Positions 22,330 to 33,114 of a stretch of 64,000 nt of DNA are shown piece by piece. Source of the stretch: Ceratotherium simum simum (lineage: Eukaryota; Chordata; Mammalia; Perissodactyla; Rhinocerotidae); the NCBI RefSeq assembly GCF_000283155.1, contig NW_004454288.1, positions 1,998,805 to 2,062,804 of the forward strand. Direction: 5' to 3'. A model generated the notes under the pieces. It was not told the DNA's origin. It searched no databases and worked only from the letters and a program-made list of their open reading frames with translations. Each line of letters opens with the position of its first letter. The stretch's first letter is position 1. Both the position numbers and the translations under genes were made by a program.

Positions 22330-22870
22330 TCAGCATGCGAGTGAGGCTTGGGCTTTGGGGTGTGACTTGAGCGGGGCTGCGGGCCTCTCGCTCCGCTCAT
22401 GCGCACTCCGGCGGCGGGGGCTGCTCTCCAGGCCGGGCGCACCGGCCCGCAGCCCCTGCAGCCTCTCCCGCAGGCGGGGAGGGGGCAGCAGAGGTTCTGG
22501 CTTTCCGGGCCTATTAGGAGCTCGAGAGGAGGCTCCAGGGCTTGTGGGTCCGTGGCTTCCGCTGCTTCCCTCCTCCTCTGGTGAGGGCAGCGCGGCGGCT
22601 CACAAAGTGGCCCTTTCAATGGTTTTTATAGAGGCATAAAAGCGCCGGCGGGCGGCGGGGCCCCTCCCGTGACCTCCGAGCTGGTGCTAAATTGCCTCTT
22701 GGCAGAGGCGGCCGCGGGGAGCGCCAGGATCAATAGCTGAGCCCGCGGCCTGGGGAGGGGAGCGCTGGCGCGCTGGGCCGTGCAGCTCCGGCCTGATTGC
22801 TGGCGCTGCGGTGGGGTGGGGGTCGGGGGCCAAGGCCAAGACGTGCTCTGGACTGCTGGACTGGGCCCGC
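22330..22870. promoter_or_regulatory. Orphan CpG island, candidate promoter or enhancer
   Basis: Manual counting gives about 45 CpG dinucleotides in some 540 bp, far above the rest of the flank, where CpG is rare. It contains GC boxes, ATAAAAG on plus at 22637-22643 and CTATAAAA on minus around 22624-22631, plus a splice-donor-like CTGGTGAGG near 22578 on plus. None of the open frames in it matches a protein family I know. It could be the promoter of an unannotated non-coding RNA, an alternative start of a neighbouring gene, or a developmental CpG-rich enhancer. It lies about 27 kb past the HS3ST2 3' end. Confidence 0.65.
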
Positions 22871-23139
22871 AGGGCCGAAGCCAGGCCACCACGAGGCCCC
22901 CTGGTCCTACAGGGGGCTGGGGCCCTGCGTCCTAGGAATCCTGGGGATGGTGGGAGTGTGTTGGGGGTGGGGTTGGCAGAGATGGAGCTTGGATCCTGGG
23001 TCTGAAGGGAGGCTGGAGCCCAAGCCCAAAGCAGCCCCTGTTATTCCCCTTCTGCCTAAGGGCCTGGCAGGCTGGTGTCGAATTCGGTGGCTGTCATAAG
23101 ACAGTGCTTGCCAGCATCAGTCCTAGACTCAACAAGCTT
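22871..23139. other. GC-rich shoulder of the CpG island
   Basis: G-rich on the plus strand ('gggatggtgggagtgtgttg') with few CpGs. No exon is recognised. Confidence 0.4.
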
Positions 23140-23240
23140 AGGTGTGTGATTCAAGCTTTGCCTCTTATTAACTATGACTTTGAGGAAATTAGTTATTTGG
23201 GCCTCACTTTCCTCATCTCCAAAATGGAATTATTCAAGTA
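23140..23240 (+). repeat. MIR fragment
   Basis: 'gggcctcactttcctcatct' followed by 'ccaaaatggaattattcaag' is a decayed MIR core in sense. Confidence 0.7.
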
Positions 23241-23299
23241 GCTTCCTCAAGTTGATGTGCTCTTGCCAGGTTGGCGTATACAGCTCACTCACCATCTGC

Positions 23300-23698
23300 T
23301 GTTGTCTGACTGCTTGTGTCCCCCCCAAATTCAGATGTTGAAATGTAAGGCCCAATATAATGGTGTTAGGAGGTGAGGACTATGGGAGGTGATTAGGTCA
23401 TAAGGGTGGATCCCAATCTAGGGGAACCCAATTTAGGACAATGGCCATATAAAAGAGACCCCAGAGAGCTCTCTCACCCGTTCTACCATGTGAGGGCGTA
23501 GCAAGAAGAGGGCTGTCTACGAACCAGGAGGCGGGCCCTCACTGGACATCCTCATCAGAAACCAAATCTGCCGATGCCTGGATTTTGGACTTCCCAGCTT
23601 CCAGAACTGTGAGAAATAAATTTCTCTTGTTTATAAGCCACACAGTTTATGGTATTTTTGTTACAACAGCTGTAGGGCCCAAGACACAGTCCTGCAGC
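23300..23698 (+). repeat. MaLR LTR (MLT1/MST type)
   Basis: A nearly full LTR: 'cttgtgtcccccccaaattc', 'gaggtgattaggtcataagg', 'gccatataaaagagacccca' (TATA-like), 'gtgagaaataaatttctctt' (polyadenylation signal) and the end near AAGACACA. Length of about 400 bp fits the group. No internal region or partner LTR is visible. Confidence 0.85.
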
Positions 23699-23829
23699 CA
23701 TGCAGGCATGACTAATCCATCACAGAAGTCTTTCCTGCTAAGCCTAGAGTGCCTCAGTTATTGCTCCAAGTGCCAGCTAATCAATCGGAGTTGGTGCTCA
23801 GGATGAAATCTACAGGCGGTCACCCGCCG

Positions 23830-24130
23830 TGGGCCTCCCAGACAAAGGGCTTCAAGCTACATGACAGTTACACCATTTTCACCTCACTTAAGAATGTGTA
23901 ACCCACAATTATTGCATGTTAGCACATTTCAGCTTTCACTGCACTAGAAAAGTTTGCATCAGCCAATATCTTTACAAATAAATGCGCATATCTTCTCAGC
24001 CATTATCTGGAGGAAGATAATGTGTCTGAGGACATTTAATCTGCGGAATCTAATCAACTAAACATCCTCAGATATTTTCTTAAAACAAATGGAAACTTTG
24101 GTGTATCATTTGCCTGTTAGGACCTGTTAT
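23830..24130. promoter_or_regulatory. Candidate conserved non-coding block
   Basis: Repeat-free AT-rich sequence with 'cccacaattattgcatgtta', 'acaaataaatgcgcatatct', 'aggacatttaatctgcggaa' and 'tctaatcaactaaacatcct'. Octamer-like and TAAT-like words are clustered. Conservation is inferred from appearance only. Confidence 0.3.
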
Positions 24131-24154
24131 GATGCTGTAATAGCTCATCAGGTT

Positions 24155-24244
24155 TTGAAAATCAGGTGAGATAATGTATATAAAGTACTTGGCACAGTCC
24201 TTAGAACGTGGCATTTGCTCGATGACAGCTGTTGCTAATATTAA
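24155..24244 (+). repeat. MIR fragment (3' half)
   Basis: 'aggtgagataatgtatataa' followed by 'agtacttggcacagtcctta' is the distal MIR part in sense. Confidence 0.75.
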
Positions 24245-24579
24245 GATATCAGTGACTGCAGCCCATAGGGTGTGATTGCGTGTCATTGTCTAGTTAGGAT
24301 TAGGTTCTGCCGCATACACAGAAACTGCTCTGCTTGATACCCTGCCCATGCTTCACCCCTTCCCTTCCTGGTCCCACCTTCCTACCCCTCAACAGGCTTT
24401 TCCTGAGAGCACATCTAATAAATGACTTTCACCTGAATCCTTGTTTTGGGGCCTGCTTGGTGGGAACCCAATCTAGGACAACCAACATCTCACAATATTG
24501 GGACCAGTCAGATTCCCAGCCAGTTCAGCCAATCAGAACTCAGCAGCACCCTTATCCCTGCTGGTCATGCCCACATCAA
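24245..24579. other. Unassigned stretch, possible LTR relic
   Basis: 'catctaataaatgactttca' followed by 'ccttgttttggggcctgctt' looks like the polyadenylation zone and end of an old LTR, but boundaries and family are not clear. Confidence 0.3.
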
Positions 24580-24800
24580 TAGTAGCTGACACTTGTGCCA
24601 GACACTATGCTAAGTGTTTGACATTTATTAATTGACTCAGTCCTCACAGTAACTCCTGTTATCCATATTTCTAGATGAAGAGAACCAGAGAGGCTAAGTC
24701 ACTTGCCCAAGGTCTCACAGCCAGTAAGCGGCAGGGCCTGAATTCAACCCTACGCAATTTGGCTCTTAGAGTTTGGGTCTTAACAGTGTGCTCTGTAGCC
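24580..24800 (-). repeat. MIR SINE
   Basis: Antisense MIR: 'gacactatgctaagtgtttg', 'agaaccagagaggctaagtc', 'acttgcccaaggtctcacag', 'cctgaattcaaccctacgca'. Confidence 0.85.
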
Positions 24801-24954
24801 ACTCACCACAAGGCGCCCAGAACTCAGTAATTGAACTGGCAGGGGTTGTTGATGTGAGCAACAGATAGGTTGGGAAATGAATTATCCATGGCTAATAAAA
24901 TAATTTCGTTGGAAAAGCAACTAAAATGTCTATGAGAAGAAATTTGAGTAAGGC

Positions 24955-25010
24955 CAGGTAAATAAATAAATAAATAAGATTGAGTGGTTTTTGAAAAAAA
25001 AAAAATGAGT
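24955..25010 (+). repeat. AAAT microsatellite and A-run
   Basis: (AAAT)n at about 24958-24977 and a 13-base A-run near 24994-25006. Simple repeats without a visible element body. Confidence 0.7.
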
Positions 25011-25177
25011 TTGTGTATAATGTTTTCCTGGGGCCTTGCTGGCCCTTGATTGGGGGCACCTCTGACCTCTGGACATCCTGACTCTGGGGTCCTATAACCC
25101 AAATCATAAATAGTTTCTGTTCAGGCCTCCTGCCTAAAGATTCAGGTGACAGGTAAGTGGGCAAGGATGTGCAAGTG

Positions 25178-25230
25178 TAACACTGCACACACGCACGCAC
25201 ACACACACACGCATGCACACACACACGCAC
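25178..25230 (+). repeat. CA microsatellite
   Basis: Interrupted (CA)n with CG and TG variants ('acgcacgcac', 'acacacacac'). Confidence 0.85.
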
Positions 25231-25279
25231 AACTTTAGAAAACTAAAGAGGCCCAAATTGCTCTCATGAGACCTCTGTT

Positions 25280-25870
25280 GTCTGGATTCTCCTCATAGGA
25301 GCTGGGGTCACCTCATCTAGGTGATGGTGAAGAGGTGTGGTGTGTTGGGGGGGGTCACTCAAAGCTTGGGCTATGGTGAGAGAGACAGGCACAGAATGTA
25401 AGGAAGGGGCAGGAATGTTCAAGATGGCCTCTTCATTCACAGGTTGGTGCTGGGACGGCTGAACCAGCTGGGGGCTGACCAGCACCTCTCGCTCTGTCTT
25501 TCTGTCCCTCTCTCTTTTCAGTGGCTTCTCCTCATGGCTAGCTGGGGCTTCCTCACAGCATGGAAGTTTCACTGTAATCTGACATCCTACATGGTGGCAG
25601 GCTTCCACCCAAGAGTGCAAGCAGAGGCTGTCCATCCTCTTAAAGGCTAGGCCTAGAACGAGTGTCACTTCTGGCAAATTCCATTAGTCAAGCCAGTCAT
25701 AGGCCAACCCAGACTCAAGGAGGGGAAAAAGACCCCATCTTGCAGCTGGAAGTGACAAAGAATTTACTCTGTCACAGAGGGTGATGTAAGCAAGATATAA
25801 AGTTTTATTGTGAAGCTACCAGGATGCTGGGATTGTTTGTTATAGCAGCTGGCCTATACTGACTAATACA
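25280..25870 (-). repeat. Ancient LTR-like relics in opposite orientation
   Basis: Roughly 25400-25740 reads as the complement of the old LTR-like family ('ggcttcctcacagcatggaa', 'caaattccattagtcaagcc'). By contrast, 25790-25870 looks sense ('gattgtttgttatagcagct', 'ggcctatactgactaata'). Either two copies abut or one was partly inverted. The 137-codon minus frame across it is a by-product. Confidence 0.45.
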
Positions 25871-26049
25871 CCTGGTCATAACTCATGTGTAGGGGCTCAT
25901 TCGCACCTTCCCTCAAAAAGGAGTCCCTTCCACAAGGAGCATCTAGTGTATGAAGCAAAACAGAGAGAATGGAAGACATTGTACAGGGAATAACCTCTGG
26001 TTCTTGTAAAGACCTCCGTTTTTTATCTTTCAACTCCTTTTGCATTAAA
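25871..26049. other. Unassigned intergenic stretch
   Basis: No gene or repeat recognised. Confidence 0.4.
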
Positions 26050-26610
26050 AGAAAATAAGTTCAAGCAAGAGATATATGCTTTACTGAACCAGGTTCGTTT
26101 TGCCCACCGCATGATTATGCCAATTACCAAGACAATGAGTTTGCCAAGAGAAAGGATTTAATCACAAGGCGGCCAAGTGAGGAGGCGGGAGAATCAATTT
26201 CAGATCCACCTCCTCAAAAATGGGGACCCAGGCATGTTTATGGGATGGGGGGATGTGTTTCTGAAGTGTGGGAATAGATGATTAGAGGTAACTGATCTGC
26301 GAGAGCATAGTCAAGCTTCATGCTTATGAAGATAGAATGCATTTTCACAACATGGCAGCGTTACCATGATCTGAGAGTAGAGTTTTTAGCCCTTTTATGT
26401 CAAAAAGGTCACTTGTGGAGTATTTGCGTAGGCCCAGTTGATGGGTTGGTGGTCTCAATTGGCCTGAACTGGGCAAGGGGTCAGCTCTCAGTTCCTGAAA
26501 AACTCAAGCACTCCACACATTACCATGGTGACCCAGGCCTCAGAGGTGTTAGCTATAGGGTAGATTTTAGTAATGCATTATCTAACTGCTTTTGCAAACA
26601 AACAACTGAG
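26050..26610 (-). repeat. Probable LTR-like interspersed repeat
   Basis: Text such as 'gagaaaggatttaatcacaa' and 'ggcggccaagtgaggaggcg', followed by 'ggttggtggtctcaattggc', has the character of an ERV LTR read on the complement, with its polyadenylation zone at the left. Boundaries and family are uncertain, and no retroviral gene sequence is present. A C-run with CCACGC follows at 26626-26656. Confidence 0.4.
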
Positions 26611-26659
26611 TGTAATTAAAGCAAGTTGCCCCCCCCCCGCCACGCTCCCCACCCCTTTA

Positions 26660-27059
26660 TTAGAGAAATCAAGCTAGTAGTCAAAATGATCTATAGCCAA
26701 AATGGACTGTCTTTTAAGTAATGAGTTTCCCATCACGAGAGGCGTTTAAGCAGAGGCTGGTGTCACTGGGATGTTGGAGGAGGAATCCAGTCTTCATCAC
26801 GCCCTTCCTTGGGACTAGTTTTACTCAAATCCAGAGAGATCTCAGGTTGGTGGGAATCTTTCCCATCCCAGGAGACCATCTAGTTAGAAATCTAAGCTCT
26901 AGATCATACTGAGCAGGCAACTAGGGAGAGTGAACATTCATCTTTCTAGAAAGTTCCAAGGCCATGTAATAAGAAATTAGTCCTTGGCATTTGATAGAAA
27001 TAATGTATTTTACAAAAGTGTTTTGTGATCTACTGTGAATTTCCCTAGAATAGGAACAA
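26660..27059. other. Unassigned intergenic stretch
   Basis: No gene or repeat recognised. Confidence 0.4.
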
Positions 27060-27865
27060 TTTCTTAAACATGCTTCGTTCCTTTCTGTCCCTCATCCCCA
27101 ACACCCAGTGCTTCAGCATGACCTGCCATCTCTATCTCCAAAGTACCCCCTGCATGTGTCCACTTCTCTTTGTCTCCACTGCCTCCACCCTGGTCCACGC
27201 CACCATCATTTTTGGCTGTAGTACTGCACCAGCCACCTAAGCGACCTTGACTGCAGGCTCATCTCTCCCCACCAATCCATTTTGCACGCCGGAGCCTGAG
27301 AGATCGTTTTGATACAGAACATTTCACTCTTCTGATTAAAACTCTCCCATGGTTTCTCACGGCACTTAGAATAGTTAGAATTCCTGCTATGACTAGAGGC
27401 TCTACAGGTTCTGGCCTTTTCGTGTCTCATTGACTTCATCTCCTACCTCTTGTCCTCACGACTTATGCTCAGCCACGCTGGCTTTCTTCCAGTCATTCAA
27501 ACACGCCTGGCATGACCCCACTTGCTTCTCCCTCTCCATGGAATGTTATTCTCCCCATCATCTTCTCATCATCCTTATCTCTCTGCTCAAGGTTGCCTCA
27601 TCTAAGGGACCTTCCCTTATCAGTCTACATAAAATAGAGATTCCTATCATTCTCCATCCCTTACTCTGCTTTGCTTTCTTTCTGTCATCAATTTATTTAC
27701 TTACTTATTTGTGTATCTTATGTCTTCCCCCATAAAATGTTATTTCCACAAGACGCCTTGGCCATGTTATGTATGCTGTTGTACCACTAGAGCCCAGAAC
27801 AGTGCCTGGTACGGAGTGTACATTGAAGAAGTATCAGTGAAATGAACAAGAAAATGAATGGATAT
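27060..27865 (+). repeat. L2 LINE, long 3' fragment
   Basis: Sense L2 over about 0.8 kb: 'tgattaaaactctcccatgg', 'tcaaacacgcctggcatgac', 'ctctgctcaaggttgcctca', then 'cactagagcccagaacagtg', 'cctggtacggagtgtacatt' and the AATGAATGG end. Many indels; no coding capacity left. Confidence 0.8.
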
Positions 27866-28879
27866 GTGGAGCTCCCCCAGTCTCCAGCACAGAGCCTGGC
27901 ACAGAGCAAGCACCCAGTGACTTCTCAGGTGACTAAAAGGGCACTGAGATTGGCAGTGGCTTCACGTTGTCAGCTATGTCACGGTTCTGTGTATCAGCAC
28001 GTGCAGCATGGTGATTTTATCCTTCAGAGGGGTCTCTGAAATCCAAGAGAGAATGACAGGGGTAACAAACTGCAAGATGGGTCAGCCCGCGAGGGATTCT
28101 GCCCAGCTCTAGCCTGAACTTCCAAAGACTCTTCCACCGACCTCCTCTGAGTGCATAGATGTGCTCCTGAAAGGACAGACTGTTTGGGTGGATATAACAT
28201 GTAGTCAGAATTTCTTAAATGCTAGTGTTTGGATAATATTGTGAGACATTAATTTGTGTTTTCTCCCTTTTCCTTCCTCCCATGCAGGCAGGTGGCAGGC
28301 TTGGAGTTTGATTGCCTCGGGGGAGGAATGTGTTAGGACTGAAGGCAGAAGTATCCCCCGAGATTTATGTCATTGTTGCTGAAAACCTAAACATGTTGAG
28401 GATAGGTTTGTGGGAGGAGGGAGAATGGCTTGGAAGACTCAGGAAGGAGAGAGAGGCTTCCCTCAGACTCAGAAAAGAGATAGCCCCTGGGCTGGGGTAA
28501 GGGAGAGAGGCCAGTGGGTCCCTGGAGCAGTGGGAAGGCAGAACGACCCCAGGAAGAAACAGGCATGTGGTGTGTCCGGGGACACAGACCACAGGGACCT
28601 GCGTTCCCAGCCTGGCCAGAGACCCCTGTGTCCCGCGCCTGGGGTGGAAGCAGCAGAGAGAATTCAGAGTGGAAGGCACCACACAGATGGAAGATAGAAT
28701 TCTCAGTGGTGATTGATGACTGAAGATCCTGTGCCCCTCGCCCTGGCACTGCATAAGATCCCAGATCTTGACAGTATAGCCTGGCTGAGATGAGGGAGGC
28801 CCTGAAAAACTGAGGTGGAGGTTCCTGCTAGCACCGAGAGGTTCAGGATGGGAAATTAGGCTGGTTATTGAAAATAGAG
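27866..28879. other. Unassigned intergenic stretch with a long open frame
   Basis: No repeat recognised. A 210-codon frame on minus at 28365-28997 is rich in Ser and Pro and has no domain, signal peptide or splice context that I recognise, so I regard it as chance. Confidence 0.4.
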
Positions 28880-29235
28880 AGATGTGACCGTTCTCGCCCC
28901 CCTGACTTTTGAGACAGAGATTCATATCCGCTCTATATTTATTATTGGTGGGCTGAGAACTGAGAGAGGAAATGCTTGACGGGCGTGATGGCGGCATTTC
29001 CGGTTGACTAGGCGGGTAGCTGAATCTGAATTGGTTTCTAGGGTGTCCTTGAGGAGTTCTAGAGCGGTTGCTTCCCCTGGGCTGCAGTATTCACAGTTAA
29101 GGAAGTAATCCATGCCTAATGATGCCATAAGCAGCATCACACCTTTTTTTGTGTAAATAATGTCTGATAAAATGAGGCGTGAGCCTGCTGTAGCAAAGAA
29201 CACTTAGCTGTTAAATGCTTTCCTTTCCACTCCAT
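28880..29235. promoter_or_regulatory. Candidate conserved non-coding block
   Basis: Repeat-free, with 'ggaagtaatccatgcctaat', 'gatgccataagcagcatcac', 'tttgtgtaaataatgtctga' and CpG-bearing words such as 'gacgggcgtgatggcggcat'. Composition suggests constraint; no coding frame with character. Confidence 0.3.
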
Positions 29236-29639
29236 TGACTTTCCCTATTTATAGCTATTCCAGCAGAGCGTTTGTGTCATATTCGTTTCCTGCCAGCTGC
29301 TGGTTTCCTCATCTTAGTTCTGGAGGGACACCCATAGGTCCCTCCCCAGGACCACCCACACCCCATGCACTGACCTCTGCTGGGGTCAGCAGTCAACAGA
29401 GAAAACGCAGAGCGAGGTCTCCTCTCTTCCTCTCTGGACTTGGCTCAGAACCTTCTTTGCCAGCTGAGACAGTAATAGTTCCTTGACCTGGGTTTACCCG
29501 CTGGTGTGGAGCCCTGCAGGGGTGAGGAGCATATCACGAGAGGAGAGTATTAAAGAATCTGTGGTGGGAAGCAGCTTTTTGTCTCAAAAAGAGGACGGAG
29601 GATGTGGAAGTAACAACTAATGTAAAGACTCCAATGACT

Positions 29640-29815
29640 TCTGAGGAGGATGATGACGGACTAATACTGACACCAATATTAATAGTAATAGTGACACTGT
29701 TTGTTAATCTTGATTGAGTTGTTTGCTCTGGACTGAGCACCAAACTAAGAACTTAAAAGCATTATCCATTTAACCTCATCCCAACCCCATGAAGTAGGTC
29801 TGGAGTGAGCAGTAT
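29640..29815 (-). repeat. MIR fragment
   Basis: 'aagcattatccatttaacct' followed by 'catcccaaccccatgaagta' is the antisense MIR distal part. Confidence 0.7.
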
Positions 29816-30416
29816 TGATCAGAGGGCAATCCGCTTATAGGTGGAGATGAGATATTGTGGCTGGTGAGCAGAAGTAAAATGAGTTATGTGAGTGCATTCG
29901 GGAGAAACCGTAGAGGTCAGCTAAGTCTTGCCTGGAGAAAGACAAACTAAGGAAATTGGCTCGCGGAACCATGGGATGCTTTTTCTTTGATCTCAAGAGT
30001 GGATTTTAACCAAGTAGAATTTAGGTTTCAGTCAAGACTGAATCCACATAGGCACCGCTTCTGGTTGCCCCGGTAATAGGACTCTCACTTTAGGATAATA
30101 ACATTATAATGAGAAAAAGCCAATGAAATAAACAGTCATTAGAGAAAGAGCTGTTTTGGCCTACTTAGTACCACCTTGGGGGAAGATAGACAGCAGACGA
30201 GGGCAGGAGGGAGACATTTGTGTTGTATACAAAAGCTACCTTGAGAGAACTAGGCATGGCATGTACCTTTGGTTTCTCCCACAGACTTTGCTAGAAATGG
30301 AATGGATAATAAAGCATGCAGTTGCTTATCCACATTGACTTTCTTTCTACCATTTGCATAGCTGCCTAGAGAAACGTTTTCCTGGGAAATGGTGAAAGAC
30401 CATCCTCCTGGTGACC
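29816..30416. other. Unassigned intergenic stretch
   Basis: No gene. Some CpG-bearing words near 29900-29970 could belong to a constrained element, but the evidence is slight. Confidence 0.35.
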
Positions 30417-30538
30417 TGTGGCTCTGCACTTGGCTTTGGACACTGGGGTCGTGGCTGGCCTGGGATCTGAGATGGATGGCATCAAGTCAGTTCTTGCCTC
30501 TGTTGGCAGGGAGGCTCAGGGTGCCCACCAGACAGTGA
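30417..30538 (+). repeat. Copy A of an unassigned direct repeat
   Basis: Shares 'acttggctttggacactggg' and following sequence with 32164-32258 on the same strand. The first 70 bp are about 85 to 90 percent identical by eye. Copy A has about 30 bp more in the middle, and then both run through GGCTCAGGG..CCACCAGA..AGTGA. Confidence 0.75.
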
Positions 30539-30654
30539 TTTTGATAATCTGCTGCTTAGATTTTTCTGCCTGTCCTTAATACTGGAGGATTGGGCATGCC
30601 CCAAAGGAGTAATACAAATAGACCAAGGGGTTGGAAGTTCTTGCTATTGACATC

Positions 30655-30745
30655 ACTGTATAGAGAGAAAACTGAAGTTCAGAAAGGCTAAGTAATACAA
30701 GTGGTAGAGCTGAGGTTAGCACCCAAATGTTTCTTACTCCAGTCC
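30655..30745 (-). repeat. MIR fragment
   Basis: 'gagaaaactgaagttcagaa' followed by 'aggctaagtaatacaagtgg' is the antisense MIR centre. Confidence 0.7.
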
Positions 30746-30789
30746 AAGCACGTCATTCCTTCTAGCTTCTTACACACCTTCTCAAAACC

Positions 30790-31262
30790 AAAGAGACTGA
30801 AGGAAGACAAAGAAGTATGATGGACTGATTACAAAAAATGGTCACGATCCTTCCCTTCTCTGAATCCTTTTCCCTTCCAATGTGACTCTGAAGTTCTTCC
30901 TTTCAAGAGGCCCTTCAATCTGGAAACTGGGCCAGCCTTGTTACTCACTATGGAAGTGAATGGTGTGTCAGGTCTGAGCCCACACCTCAGGGGCTCTTGT
31001 AGGCTTCCACTCATATCCTGGAACCCTGCCATTGCCGTGTGAAGTAGCCCAGGCTAGCCTGCAGGACGATGAGAAACCCCATGGAGTAGAGCTGAGGACC
31101 CCAGCTGACTGCACACCCGTGAGATCAGCTGATAATGGCCCAGATCAGCAAAACAGCTCAGCCAACCCAGGGGCTCATGAGCCACAAAAAATGTTTATTG
31201 TTGTAGCCACTGAAGTTTTCTGATTGTTACACAGCCCTATTCTGGCAATAGGTAACTAATAC
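30790..31262 (+). repeat. Ancient LTR-like element, MaLR/MLT type
   Basis: 'gtgaagtagcccaggctagc', 'ctgcaggacgatgagaaacc', 'cccagatcagcaaaacagct' and 'ggcaataggtaactaataca' match the layout of 2700-3203. It ends in a TAATACA terminus. Confidence 0.55.
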
Positions 31263-31469
31263 AGAAAGCTGTGGAGTCTCCACCCTGAAAGGTAGAGCAC
31301 AATAGAACATTGGGCAGCAGGATGGCAAAGTAGATTCGGTGGGTCACAAGGTCTCTAGGAGTCTGAAACTCTCTGAGGATTCTGCACTCAGTGATGGATA
31401 GGAAAAAATAGATATTACCTAATACCGTCCTTGGAGACATCACGCTTGGGGAAAGAGAAAGGAAACCAA

Positions 31470-31650
31470 CCTTCTGTGCCAGGTAGTTTAGAGTCGCTGT
31501 TCCATTTTCTCCTCACACCTACCCCTGTGGACACCATTTCACAGCAGAGGGAGGGGAAGGGACGAGCTCAAGGTCACACAGCTAAGAAGTGGCAGAGTAT
31601 GGATTCTCATCCAGGTCTGATGGACCCCAAAGACCACCTTCTTCCCAACT
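31470..31650 (-). repeat. MIR fragment
   Basis: 'gctcaaggtcacacagctaa' followed by 'gaagtggcagagtatggatt' is the antisense MIR. Confidence 0.8.
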
Positions 31651-32163
31651 GACCCTGTGCTTTCCATCTAGTCATCGAGCGAGGATTTAGTGTGCTGGGC
31701 CTGTGCTAAGCCTGGGATTTCCTGGTTGAGTGGAGGATAGCCTCTGTCCCCCAAGAACTGGAAGTCCATGTGAAATTAGGTGTTTTGGGTGCTATGAGAC
31801 AAGCCTATTCAGAGTGAGATTCCCTCTCAGTACAGAAATGCTGGGTCAGAGGGCTCTGGATTCAGGTAATGATTAATGGACGAAGGTTTCCAATAACTTG
31901 ATGCCCTTGAGTCCCCACCTTATTCCTCATCCTGACATGGGCTTGGGATTTGGGCCCTGGTTGTGGATTTTAGGCAAGACTGAATTCAGGGCTACTATTC
32001 CCTTGGGTTCTGGGTTTGGCAGTGTTCTAGAAGGGGTTATGGAGAGGACTCTAGGGTTATACTTGGGTTAGACTTTGGCTTGCGTCTGAATTGCACTGGG
32101 AATTGTTGTGTTCTCACTTTGCTTTGATTTTGGCTAGGATTGGGACTAAGTTTGTGCTCCATT
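31651..32163. other. Unassigned; degenerate TTGGG/TTTGG-rich sequence
   Basis: Between about 31915 and 32160 words like TTGGGTT, TTTGGCTT and GGGATTTGGG recur irregularly, like an eroded minisatellite or an old repeat. No gene. Confidence 0.4.
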
Positions 32164-32258
32164 GGGCTCTGTACTTGGCTTTGGACACTGGGGTCTTGGC
32201 TGAGCTGGGATCAGAGATGGATAAGGCAGGTGGGCTCAGGGCCACCACCAGAGAGTGA
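32164..32258 (+). repeat. Copy B of an unassigned direct repeat
   Basis: Second copy of 30417-30538, about 1.75 kb downstream in the same orientation, with an internal deletion of about 30 bp relative to copy A. Its left flank is the TTTGG-rich zone, which copy A lacks. Confidence 0.75.
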
Positions 32259-32368
32259 CATCCTGGCCAGGCTCTCTCTGATTGTTCTTTCCTTCTCTTG
32301 CTCAACCAGCCTCTAACATCTCATCTCCTGGGAGGTCTTCCTCATCCTCATTAGAAGAAGGCCGTGCC

Positions 32369-32510
32369 TCTTTGGGGGGGGGGAAAAAAAAAGGAGGATT
32401 GGCAACAGATGTTTGCTCAGCAAACATCCGGTCTTCCTCAGCAAAAAGAGGAGGATTAGCATGGATGTTAGCTCAGGGCTGATATGCCTCAGGAAAAAAA
32501 AAAAAAAAAA
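32369..32510 (+). repeat. ERE-type SINE, 5' truncated, with target duplication
   Basis: Only the 3' part is present, from the G-run and A-run through 'ggaggattagcatggatgtt' and 'agctcagggctgata' to an A tail. Exact insertion footprint: AGAAGAAGGCCGTGC at 32353-32367 and AGAAGAAGGCCATGC at 32513-32527 (14 of 15 identical). An internal 9-bp hairpin at 32408-32428 is not in the sibling copy at 6141. Confidence 0.9.
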
Positions 32511-32529
32511 GAAGAAGAAGGCCATGCTT

Positions 32530-33114
32530 TCTCCTTCACCCAGGAGTGGACGTATAAAAGCATGCTTTGCATGGTTCCTCAACCCATTTGCCACTTCCCC
32601 AAATATCTATACCACTTCCCTGACACTTGCTATTGGTGAATCCTGTGTTAATCTAAGTCCTAGGAGCTAGAACAGGAGAACTCTAATGACAGATTCTGAC
32701 TGCAAAATGCCAAGGCGTCCTCTCTAAGAGCCTTCAGCCACTGAGTTGAAGCAGCCAGGTACTCCCCTATGGTCTCCTTCTGAATGGGTTGGGGCTGCCA
32801 GGCCGAGTGCAGTGGGGTTCAGTTTGTGCAAAGTGAGCTGAGCAAACCTGGGGACCTGGGATGCTTTGTTGGCTGCGTTTTTTTTTTTTGGAGGGGGGCC
32901 CAATAAGAAAAGTTGGTAACTACCCTATTTCTTCAGGGTCCAGGCCAATGGATGACTGTCCACCCATGCTCAGTGAAAAGCCACAGGGTCAGAAACAGGT
33001 TTGCAGAAGTAAATTTCAAGGTTCTGGGCTGGAGAAGACAGCATTGACAGAGATAGAACCACAGCTGGAAGCCACATTGAGAGAAGATAGAGGAGCAAGG
33101 AGATGGGAAATTTA
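32530..33114. other. Unassigned intergenic stretch
   Basis: No gene or clear repeat. A T-run lies at about 32879-32890. Confidence 0.4.

Noticed and set aside
22320..22892. Several open frames in the CpG island (up to about 100 codons on either strand)
   Set aside because: Arg/Gly/Pro/Ala-rich translations typical of any CpG-rich DNA. Stops are rare there by composition alone.
25264..25677. 137-codon minus-strand frame
   Set aside because: It falls in LTR-like repeat sequence and shows no protein family features.
28365..28997. 210-codon open frame on minus, the longest outside HS3ST2
   Set aside because: Low-complexity Ser/Pro-rich composition, no domain, no signal peptide, no exon-like borders. 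Chance in GC-balanced intergenic DNA is likelier.
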